The position numbers and the translations under genes were made by a program. DNA of 64,000 bases from Plantago ovata (taxonomy: Eukaryota; Streptophyta; Magnoliopsida; Lamiales; Plantaginaceae): assembly GCA_028274465.1 (NCBI GenBank), contig CM051455.1, forward strand, positions 115,977,547 through 116,041,546, written 5' to 3'. Every line of letters begins with the position of its first letter. Positions within the stretch are counted from its first letter, which is position 1. Below, one piece after another: positions 46,609 to 55,293 of the stretch. The notes beneath the pieces are model-generated. The model made no database searches. It was not told the origin of the DNA and saw nothing but the letters and a program-made list of their open reading frames with translations.

Positions 46609-46660
46609 CTTTAGGGCTGAAATCGTAGTCTTATTATCTATTTAATGAACTTGCTCTTTC

Positions 46661-46678
46661 AAAAAAAAAAAAAAAAAA
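46661..46678 (+). other. Poly(A) tail of the second LINE
   Basis: Eighteen A directly after the 3' untranslated region, followed by CTC and the candidate target duplication. Confidence 0.85.
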
Positions 46679-46692
46679 CTCATATAGATATG

Positions 46693-47460
46693 CTTGATAA
46701 TTTTATTGTTTCCAAATTCATTCACTTATCCATCTCTCCAATCCTTAAATGAGATCATCTAACTCATGCTTGATAATTCTATTAATTAATGAAATATATA
46801 AAAATATGTATACAATTTAAACGTATTTTTATATTTTGAATTCTATCGTTTTTCATATTCGTATTGTATTTGTATTCGTCTTCGTATTCGTACGGGTGCT
46901 TTCTAGATTGGACTTAATTTAGTTCGATCTGTTTATATTTCATAATTTATTCATTTCTCATCCTCTTTTATCAAAATATATAAAAATGTATACATTTAAA
47001 ACGTATTTTTAACGTATTCGTATTTTGATAATTTTAATTTTGACATTTTTTCATATTTGTTTCGTTTCGTTTCGTATCGTATAAGTTTTTGTACTTTAGT
47101 ACCTAAGTAATTCATGCAACCTGAACCTGATGAACCCCAAGGAAAATGATATAGTCGTATATCTTTGCTTCGTCAATGACGTTATGGCGGTTGATTTGAC
47201 CTAATATAAATTTTGGCTTCTTTAAAAAAAAAAAAATGACAAGGAGAAACATACAATTATTAGTACTAATAATACTACTAATAATTGTGGATCCATTTGG
47301 AGCTAGTACTACACTTAATTATTAGTACTAACAATTACCTACTCCATAATCCATATATCTAACAACAAATTAACAGGGGCCTTCAATTCGTCACTCTAAT
47401 TTATTTATACATATACATACTATACAATATGATCAGTTGATCATCCAAGGGCCAATTAAA
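46693..47460. repeat. Intergenic with an imperfect direct repeat
   Basis: 46793-46865 and 46975-47065 share ATATAAAAATGTATACA, TTAAAACGTATTTTT, TTTTTCATATT in the same order (about 180 bases apart). GTATTCGTATTCGTACGGG-type words are reminiscent of the ends of hAT elements, but no terminal repeats are seen. Nothing coding. Confidence 0.45.
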
Positions 47461-47743
47461 GAACTACATCAAGATCAACTGGCTGCTGCAACTGAACCTT
47501 GACCTCCTTCATATTACAACATGCAAGAACATACTTTGAGTCCACTCGTATATGCAATTTCTTAATGTTCATATGCAAAGCAAGGATAAGGCCTTCTCTA
47601 AGAGCTTCAAACTAGAGCGGATCATTAGAACAACCACCAATAAAGGCAGCAGTGACATTCAAAATTTCTGAATATGATGCCATCATGCCAATACCCGCAT
47701 TATCTAGATTCACAGTGGCAACCATCAGTATACATTCATACAT
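47461..47743 (-). pseudogene. RNase H-like (RVT_3) fragment
   Basis: The - strand reads TVNLDNAGIGMMASYSEILN, a stop, FEALREGLILALHMNIKK and LHIRVDSKYVLACC. The pattern DNAGIGM ... EALREGL ... VDSK is that of the RNase H-like domain in plant LINE-related proteins. One in-frame TAG interrupts it, so it is a relic of a LINE 3' end or of a domesticated copy. Confidence 0.6.
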
Positions 47744-47837
47744 ATGAACCCTGCCGGAGGCGGTGTTCTCCTATTATTTTGAATATAATAAGTGTTGGAA
47801 TTGTATTCTAATTATGTTAAGTAATTGTAATTATGTA

Positions 47838-48077
47838 CTTTCTTCATATCGTTACAAACTTCTTCTTTGGTCAAATGTATACATGTTTGACCCGTAAATT
47901 ACATTTAAACTTTATTGATAAGTTTTTTTAAAGAAAATATGAAAAATACATCTAAGTTATGAACTTTAATTATATATTTTAAAAAACAAAATTGTATTCG
48001 TATAATTAGTAGTAATGTGCGGTCAAACATTAATATTGTTGACCAAAGATAAAGTTTGTAATCAAATATGGAGGAAG
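47838..48077. mobile_element. Stowaway-like MITE, TA duplication
   Basis: The left arm CTTTCTTCATATCGTTACAA and right arm (inverted) CTTCCTCCATATTTGATTAC, both continuing ACAAACTT..TCTTTGGTCAA, form imperfect inverted ends. TA is present on both sides (47836-47837, 48078-48079). About 240 bp, AT-rich, non-coding. Confidence 0.75.
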
Positions 48078-48637
48078 TATGGAGTACTTTCTTTCAATAC
48101 AATTATGTATTGTTGTTTTAATGGGGTTGTAAAACGTCGTATCCATTTTATTAAATGCTGGAAATTTATATGTAAATTTGTAAAAATTTCTTATTTTTGA
48201 AATATTACAAATAAGTCTCAAACCTATAAAACCAAAGTCACACAAAATTTATAACAAACAATTTCATATATAATAAATTAATTACTCCCTACTTCACAAC
48301 AAATTCTCCATAAAACAAAACTATTTCGAATACAAAATTTCAACATGGAATGGCCACCGTAGACTAATAATTAATATAAGGTAACATTTATTTAATTTAA
48401 GTTTATTGGATCAAATATACGCGTTTTTTCATCAATAAACCGAATATAAAAAAAAATCATATACACAAAAAAAAAAAAAGACAAAGAAAACTTAAAAAAG
48501 AAAAAAGAAGTAAGTTGGGAGAGCTAGCCTGCTGCTTAGTCTATCCCCAATGTTTTTTTTCTTTTAGTTTTAGTATGTATTCGGTGTATTGATCAATTTA
48601 CTATTTATATTCCTATTTTCAGAGTAATGATTTGACG

Positions 48638-48822
48638 GTCAAAGCGTTTGTAGCCGAGTGGCAAGCTGAGACACCCCGTAACAAAATGGTCCGGGTTCGA
48701 TCCCCGAAATGGGTGATTATCTGCTCTGTATAGAGATTTATTGAAATGAGGTTCATTAGAAATCTATTGATGCAAATTTATAGGCCAAACATTGTAATTG
48801 TAATAGTATCTAAAAAAAATAT
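48638..48822 (+). mobile_element. tRNA-derived SINE, 185 bp
   Basis: The head has an A box (TAGCCGAGTGG) and B box (GGTTCGATCCC) 33 bases apart, like a tRNA gene. An unrelated body follows, ending in an A-rich tail. TGATTTGACG is duplicated on both sides (48628-48637, 48823-48832). The A box word GCCGAGTGG is typical of Ser or Leu tRNAs. The RNA would be made by polymerase III; mobility depends on a LINE. Confidence 0.85.
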
Positions 48823-48832
48823 TGATTTGACG

Positions 48833-49506
48833 ATGGAGGTTGCTAAAAAAATTAAAAGAATTAACAATCTAATTAATTTGAGTTGATGATGTTTTAGTGT
48901 GTTCTTTCAAATTCAAATAAAAGAAATGAACATTATGAAACAATTAGATTATTGGGTTATTTTTTAAATTATAAACTTATAAATATCTTTTGTAATTTAC
49001 AAATAATTTTCAACAAGTAAAATAATGTTGGAGCATTTAACATTATCCGTTTTGTTAAGGCGCTCACGCATTGTATTCTTGTAAGTTTGAAGTTTTCTCA
49101 AACACGCTCACACTTTCTTGGGATTGGCTAACTTCAGTACCCTTCACACTGTACTAATTTTAGTACACTATTTAAAAGTTGACACTTGATAAAATTTTTA
49201 ATAAAATAATAATTTATAAATACAACAAATTGTATGTCAAAATAGGAGAAAAATCATTTTAATAATTATCAATTTTCAAATGCAAATATTAAATATTAAT
49301 ATTTTAATATTCCACCACCACCACCACGACGCAGTCCAAGCCACCACTACCACGCTCCCAATCGAAATTATATAAAGATAAACTCGATGATGAAAAGATG
49401 GGTTATGGAAAGACAGGCGATAAGTTCGAAAAAAATTCACGAAATAAGCAATGATGCAGCATTGTATTAACATTGAAGCAGCATCGCTTGCGGCAATGTA
49501 AGTCAA
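48833..49506. other. AT-rich intergenic DNA
   Basis: Nothing recognised except a short CCACCACCACCACC run near 49312-49326. No coding frame stands out. Confidence 0.4.
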
Positions 49507-49602
49507 CAGTAAGCATCAATGCTGCATTGTTGTAAATACATTGCAATAGCATTACAGTAAGCATCAATGTTGTATCGATGTAAACACATTGCAATGGCAT
49601 TA
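49507..49602 (+). repeat. 48-bp tandem repeat, two copies plus degenerate flank
   Basis: Copies share CAGTAAGCATCAATG and ACATTGCAATRGCATTA. A more diverged copy (AGCAGCATCGCTTGCGGCAA) lies upstream. Confidence 0.7.
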
Positions 49603-49687
49603 GAAGCTGTGAGGTAGAAGAACTTTCTCAATCTATGCTGCAGCATTATAACAAAATTGATGTTGCATTGATTGTAATATTACAAAT

Positions 49688-49743
49688 ACCCTAAACTCTA
49701 TACCTATACCCTAAACCATGTACCCTAAACCCTAAAACCCTAT
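49688..49743 (+). repeat. Degenerate telomere-like repeat
   Basis: Five CCCTAAA-type words (plant telomere unit) in about 55 bases, with spacers such as CTATAC and CCATGTA. Too short and diverged to be a telomere. Confidence 0.6.
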
Positions 49744-49995
49744 AATAATAATAATGGGTCCATAACTTTTTAAACCATGTTATCATCTCTAATAACATAA
49801 TGAACCACGTTATGTTATCAATTACAAAAAGGACCACGAATTTGACCACTTCACGCTCTAGACACTGTTCCATATTCAGTTTTTTTGGCAACCAAACAGG
49901 CTTAGTTAAAAAAATAAATTAAAATAACTTAAATAAAAAAATAAAATAAAATAAAAATAATAAAAATAATTTAAAAACTGATCTTGTTCTTCTCT

Positions 49996-50242
49996 AGCTC
50001 CGGTACCGGAAAATATTTTCCGGTACCGGAGAGCCGGCAAACTCTGGCCGGAGCTCTGCCAGAGCTTGCAAAGCTCCAGATCGGAGCCTGCAAAGCTCCG
50101 ATATGGAGCTTAAAAGCTCCGGCCTGGAGCTTAAAGCTCCAGATCGGAGCTTTGTAAGCTCCGATCTGGAAATCTGCAAGCTCCGGCCAGGAGCTGCACA
50201 ACTCCGGTACCGGAATAATTATTCTGGTACCGGAGTTAGAGA
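49996..50242. repeat. Palindrome island (GGAGCTT/AAGCTCC type)
   Basis: About 250 GC-rich bases in AT-rich DNA. The outer parts are inverted copies: CTCCGGTACCGGA with an ATTATT-like centre occurs at both ends, and CCAGATCGGAGC and GGCCGGAGC recur inside in both orientations. GGAGCTTTAAGCTCC-like palindromes fill the middle. The whole can fold as one long imperfect hairpin, flanked by A/T-rich tracts. No element family is recognised. Confidence 0.85.
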
Positions 50243-50507
50243 AGAAGAATAAGTTGTTTAAAAAAAATAAAAGAAAAAATAATTTGAAGGAATAAAAAAT
50301 TTAAAAGAAAAAAGAATTAGAAAAATAAAAAAGAAATAAATAGTTAGGCCATGTTTGGTTTGCACATTTTGTGCTTATGACATTTCTTTAAATAATGCAC
50401 GGTCAACTCTGAAAATGTGATTTTTGGTCTTAAATGTAATCGTGGGCATAATGAGGTTATTTTTTAGAAGCCTCTTCTTAATGTGGTCTTTTAATCAATT
50501 TTCTCAT

Positions 50508-50560
50508 AACAATAATAATAATAATAATAATAACAATAATAATAATAATAATAATAATAA
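50508..50560. repeat. (AAT)n microsatellite
   Basis: About 17 ATA/AAT units with two CAA interruptions, directly before the third non-LTR element. Confidence 0.95.
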
Positions 50561-50564
50561 CGTG

Positions 50565-53500
50565 TGTTTGCTCTGGCGATCGGCCCTCTCTGATCGGCCC
50601 TCTCCGATGGCAATTCGCTCGCCATTTTGAACGAGTGCGTTCGTTTCATCACAGGTAAGTGGCTCCGCCCCCTTACGCGCGTATGCTCGGCGTTTTGGGA
50701 CCGTATTTTCCGTTGGTGTGCGGCGGCGCGGCTCTGGTCTGGTTTTGTGTGTTATCTTCGGTTTTGGGACCGTAATTTCCCCCTTCTTCTCGTCTTGTTT
50801 CGATTTGAGCTGTATCTATTGTGGTTTGTCTGGTAAGTTTCTTTCGGGCCGTTTGCGGGCCGTTTTTGGGTTCGTGTTGTTCTGTTCTGGGCGACCTGCT
50901 GCCCTGTGCCTTGTTTTTCTGTTCGTTTTCCTACTGTGTTCTCTCCTTGGACCTTAGACTGTTGTTCGCCTTGGTGCTCTGTTTGTGGGTCTCTTGTGTA
51001 GGCTCTATTCTGGTTTTGTTTCTTCTTTTGTGGGGCAGTGGTGGTTTTAGTGTTTGTGGCACGTGGGTGTTTTTGGCGCGAGTCATGCCCGAGGTTGGGC
51101 GGTTTCATTGTCCGTTTGTTGGACTTTCTGAGTGTCAGGATGGTAGTGAGAATGGTCTTACTACTAGTTATTTAATTACCCACATGCGTGATCGCCATTT
51201 TCGTGCGAGGCACAGATTGTCAAGCGTAATGCTCTTGCTACTAGTTTGTCTGTTTATCTGTATGCTGAAGCTACTTTGCGACGGATGGGTCGTTGGCTCT
51301 GTGGGGTTTGTCTTACTACTCATACAGTTCGTGCGCGCTGTCAGCATGACAGTGACAATGTTGTGGCAGCTCCTGATAGTGGTGATGGTGTGGTTCACTT
51401 CACTATGTTTGACATCCCTGTGCCTCGTGCTCCTGTTACTTCTTCACCTGTCAGTGTTAGGGTGTCGGCTACTCAGGGTTTTTCGCTGGCTTCTCTTGAT
51501 GCTCTGTTGGCTAAGGGGTTACATACTGTCAAGTCGATCCCTCCTAAGTGTCGCCTGGGGTTTTCGCGGGTTTTAAAGGGAGCTTTGGATTCTGTGGTTT
51601 CTTCTCCGGATGACCTTTCTTGTTGGGTTCGTTTGCTCGTGCTACCTCTTTGTACGCTGAAAACTTTTTCTCCAAGGATCAGTCTTGAGTGTCGGGCAGG
51701 TGTAAGGCGTAAGCGTCAGGAGGAGTGCATTAGTTCTGCCCTCCGCACTTGGGATGTCGCTGGGGGTAGTTTACAGCTTCTTCATGACACTTTGGCTGCG
51801 GATACGCCTTCTTTTCGTCAGGCGTCAGATCCAAATTTGGGTGAAGCCAATATCATCAGTGTCTTAGGAAGGTCAGTGATGGGCATTTTTCTGCAGCTGT
51901 TCCGGTTCTTTCTTCTTCTGGTTTTGCTCCTTATTCGGTTGATACTCTGGAGGCTTTGAAGGAAAAGCACCCTTTTGCTCCTTCCCCTTTTTTGCCTCCT
52001 TTACATGCTGGCCTTTGTCCCCTTGTTGCCTCCAGTACTACTGTTCGAGATATGATTCGTAGTTTCCCTCGTGGAACCTCTTGTGGTCGCGATGGTCTAC
52101 AAGCTCAGCACTTATTGGATTGTCTGGGCGGTGCTTCTGTTGCTCTCTCTGATGATTTGATCACCTCCATCACTCGGGTGGTTCATATTTTCTTGGAGGG
52201 TAAGTGCCCGCATGTTTTGGGTGAGTATATTGCTAGTGCTCCTCTCACTCCGCTGGTTAAGCCAGGTGGTGGTATACGTCCTATTGTTGTGGGTACTGTT
52301 TGGCGGCGTCTGGTCTCTAAGGTGGGTGCTGTTTTGGTTGGCCCTTCTTTATCTGAGTACTTTGACGGTCTCCAGTTTGGTGTTGGGGTACCCTGTGGAG
52401 GTGAGGCTATTCTTCATGCCTTGAGTCGGTTCGTTGAGGCGAGAGGCAGTGAGGTGGGCTTGACCATGTTGTTAGTTGACTTTCAGAATGCTTTCAACAT
52501 GGTGGATCGTGAGGTTATGTTGCTTGAGGTTCGTCGCCGTTGTCCAGTCCTTTCCCGTTGGGTGGAGTTCTGTTATTCCAGTCCGGCCAGGTTATACTAT
52601 GGGGAGCATATTCTTTGGTCTGGTCAGGGGGTCCAGCAGGGCTATCCTTTGGGTCCTCTTCTCTTTGTTTTGGTTTTACACCCGCTGGTTTGTAAGATCA
52701 GGGATTCTTTTGACTTGTCCGTGCAAGCTTGGTATTTAGATGATGGCACCATTGTCGGAGATACCTTAGTTGTGGGCAAGGTCTTAAAGATGATCTTGGA
52801 GGATGGGCCGCGTTCTGGTCTTCACCTCAATGTTCACAAAACTAAGATTTTTTGGCCGGTGGAAGATTCGAGGAGTACGGTTCCTGGTGTTTTTCCTCCT
52901 TCTATTGCCAGGCCACTCCGAGGGGTCAAAGTCCTAGGTGGCTCGGTCAGTGTGTGCCCCGATTTTAGTAGTGAGCTTGTGGTGAAGAGGGTGAATAAGA
53001 CCATCGAGCTTATGGCCTCTGTAGCAAAGCTTAATGATCCGCAGTATCCTCCTTGGAGCGTATTGTTACGACGTCGGGTCCCAGTTTAGGTGATTGGCAG
53101 TGGCGGCTTGCTACTTTACCCTTTTCTTTTGGGGGGGATTGGTGTTTATACTGCTGCGGATGTTCGCCATTATGCCTTCATTGCTTCCCGCCTCCAGTTT
53201 GGTGGTTTGTAGGCTAAGCTCTTGTGTCCTTCTGGTATCACTTCTCTTGGACCTGCTTTTGATGGTGCACTGTCTTTGTTTACTGAGACCACATATTCGG
53301 ATATTTTGAGCAACCCCAGTGAGATCGCTGCCCCCAGACTTATGAAGAGACTGGCAGATATATATTTCACGAACGTTGCTGCTTCTGCAGAATCTGTTTT
53401 CTCTTTATCTCCTCGTCAGGTAGCTCTTTGGAAGTCTCAGCGAGGTGCCCATTCTTCTGATTGGTTGCGAGTTGTTCCTATTTCAGGTCTGGGGCAGACT

Positions 53501-53620
53501 ATGAACTGGAGGACTTACAGGTGTGTGCTGGGTTATCGGCTTGGTGTTGCTTTGTTTCCAGTGTTCTTGCCTTGCTCTGCTTGCTCTCAGGTTTTTTACG
53601 GGGATTTGTTTGGTGACCAT
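50565..53620 (+). mobile_element. Third non-LTR retrotransposon, zinc-finger and YLDD type (3' end displaced)
   Basis: A GC-richer block starting just after the AAT microsatellite. About 520 bases of leader precede the first coding signals. The reading resembles a plant non-LTR family distinct from L1: there is no AP endonuclease before the RT, and zinc-finger-like motifs take its place. A gypsy LTR element interrupts it at 53621, so the 3' end lies beyond the window. The 5' boundary is inferred from base composition. Confidence 0.65.
51085..53620 (+). pseudogene. Reverse transcriptase of a non-L1 LINE (possible RLE-type)
   Basis: From ATG 51085: a C2H2-like motif (C9-x7-C17-x15-H33-x4-H38), then in another frame a second Cys/His cluster (LCGVCLTTHTVRARCQHD). 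The RT (about 51930-53090) has GTSCGRDGLQAQHLLD, LTPLVKPGGGIRPIVVGTVW, LLVDFQNAFNMVDRE, GVQQGYPLGPLLFVLVLHPL and the catalytic WYLDDGT. After the thumb, SLSPRQVALWKSQ, GLGQTMNWRTYRCVLGYRLG and CSACSQVFYGDLFGDH follow; the last is like the Cys/His motif before a restriction-like endonuclease. Frame changes near 51220 and 51880 and stops at 53087-53089 and near 53211 break it. Endonuclease type is inferred. Confidence 0.7.
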
Positions 53621-53869
53621 TGATGAACGTGTATTTTACACTTTCATTCGAGCCTTTTTCACCAATTTATCTATCCTCTAGGTTAATTTAGCTTCTATTT
53701 TAGTGCATTTTATTAGAATAGTGTCACGTTTCCCTTTTCTTTGCATTTTTCAGGTTTTAGGTGAAAAACGTGTTTTTATGGGCAATATTGATGAAGTGGA
53801 CGAGGGTTTGGTGTTTCGAGGACATTCGTGGAGTATCTAGAAGGTTCCGGATGAGATTTGAGGCCTAGG

Positions 53870-55275
53870 TGATGATGTCGTTTTTCACCAATTAAATTTG
53901 TTTAAAAGCCTAAGAACACTTATCACTACACAAACTAGAGTGCAATGGCAAGTTGTCCCCGAGTGTCGTTCTCTCGGGACCTAACGTGGCTTTGCTTGAG
54001 GTTTTTGCTAGTAATTTCAGTCAACGAGTTCAAATGTTTGGAGAATCGTTTCCTTTGAACAATAGCAACGAGAAATCAGATTGTTGTAATCAAGTTTGGA
54101 AAACGGTTGGTGGTAGAAATCAATCGAATACACATGCATGGGTTACGAATATACTCACAAGTTCAGTGCGTAAAACCTTCGATCAAGTCTGCTAAGCAAC
54201 TTGTCTAGGTAACTTTAAGACACACATCATGAAAGGTCACTATCAATACTTTAGAGGTGCTTGTCACCCACACCATTTAGCTAGCATGCTGCAAATCTCT
54301 AACATACAATCCTATAGATTTCATTGACCAACGAGTTTGTCACTATACTCAATTCGAATATATTTTATAGGCAACTAAGAATCATATGAAGGAATTTGCA
54401 GCAAGATTGACTCACAACCTCATGTAAGCATAAACATAACCCATAGCATGCATAATCTACATTCTACCACCAACACAAAAGATTTAGCTACTCATGTTCA
54501 TCAACATAGACATCAATTCATATGAATAATAATCAGAATACATGATATCAAACTACAAGACAAGAGAGTGATACAAGTTACCACCAAAGCTGTCACTAAT
54601 CGATGGAAATCAAAGAAAACCTCTCCGTAGATGATTACAAAGGATGAATCCCAATCAAAACCTTGAATCCTAAGCTAAAATACAATGTAATCTGAGTTTT
54701 CTCTGTGTTTTGGGGCTTAGGAGCTCTCCAAAACGAAGTTACAGTTCAAAAGCTCTTTAAAAAATGACCAAAGATCAGATCTAAGAAGGAAAATCCGAAA
54801 ACGTAACCGCTGCCAAGCGGACCGCTTGGAGAAGCCAAGCGGAGCACTTGGCAAGCGAAGCGCTTTGGCACACCAAGCGCTTCGCTTGGCTTCTGTGGAA
54901 AAGCTCCTGGAAAATGAAGCGGAGCGCTTCACTATTCCAGGCGCTTAGCTTGGCTCCTGGGCAGATTTTGTCTTCAAACTCAATCTTTTTGCCCTCGCAT
55001 GGCCCTCGGGTGCCTTGGACTCATCCTTCTCGATGCTTATTGATGCTGAAACACTTACGAACAAGCCACGGAGATTGGGGAACTTCAACGTGGCCATCTT
55101 TTCATCAAAAAGGCTCGTTTTTAGCTCCAAAAACGTCGTTTCGTACCTAAGTGTCTGAAAATGCAGAAAACACAAAACGTGACACTATTCTACAAAACTA
55201 ACCAAAAAACAAGGCTAGAAGATAGCAAAAGAAGGTAAAAAAGACAAGATGAACGCGTCAAAAATACGTTCATCA
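53870..55275 (-). repeat. 3' LTR of the Athila-like element (1,406 bp)
   Basis: Reads TGATGAACGTATTTTTGACG at its start on the - strand, close to the start of the other gypsy family. Palindrome island at 54811-54960. Confidence 0.93.
54811..54960. repeat. Palindrome island (CAAGCG/CGCTTG type) in the LTR
   Basis: CCAAGCGGACCGCTTGG, GCCAAGCGGAGCACTTGGC, AAGCGAAGCGCTT, CCAAGCGCTTCGCTTGG, GAAGCGGAGCGCTTC and CCAGGCGCTTAGCTTGG in 150 bases. Confidence 0.93.
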
Positions 55276-55293
55276 AACTCCCCAAACCAAACC
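55276..55293 (-). promoter_or_regulatory. Polypurine tract of the Athila-like element
   Basis: The - strand reads GGTTTGGTTTGGGGAGTT directly before the LTR. Confidence 0.8.

Larger units (their letters stand above)
22347..46681 (+). mobile_element. Second L1-type LINE, split by a 17.7-kb insertion
   Basis: Two parts, 22347-27283 and 45021-46681, are separated by a copia element with the duplication AAGAT. Joined across one AAGAT, the ORF2 frame reads without a jump (NSIKNEKI then KGKVSWKQ). The 3' end has 18 A (46661-46678). ATATAGATATG at 22336-22346 and 46682-46692 is the likely 11-bp target duplication; this assignment is less certain than for the first LINE because the flanks are low in complexity. 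Uninterrupted length is about 6.6 kb. Confidence 0.85.

Noticed and set aside
48281-48600. Another MITE beginning ATTACTCCCTACTTC
   Set aside because: The start resembles Stowaway ends, but I could not find a matching inverted partner.
48646-48712. Possible functional tRNA gene
   Set aside because: Boxes are present but the acceptor stem does not close, and a SINE body with A-rich tail and flanking duplication follows.
49971-50201. 76-codon frame across the GGAGCTT island
   Set aside because: Repetitive peptide caused by the inverted repeats; no start context or relatives visible.
54717-54932. Small proteins rich in KRSAW, SGPLG or SAPLG
   Set aside because: They are translations of the palindrome islands; similar peptides appear on both strands simply because the DNA is palindromic.
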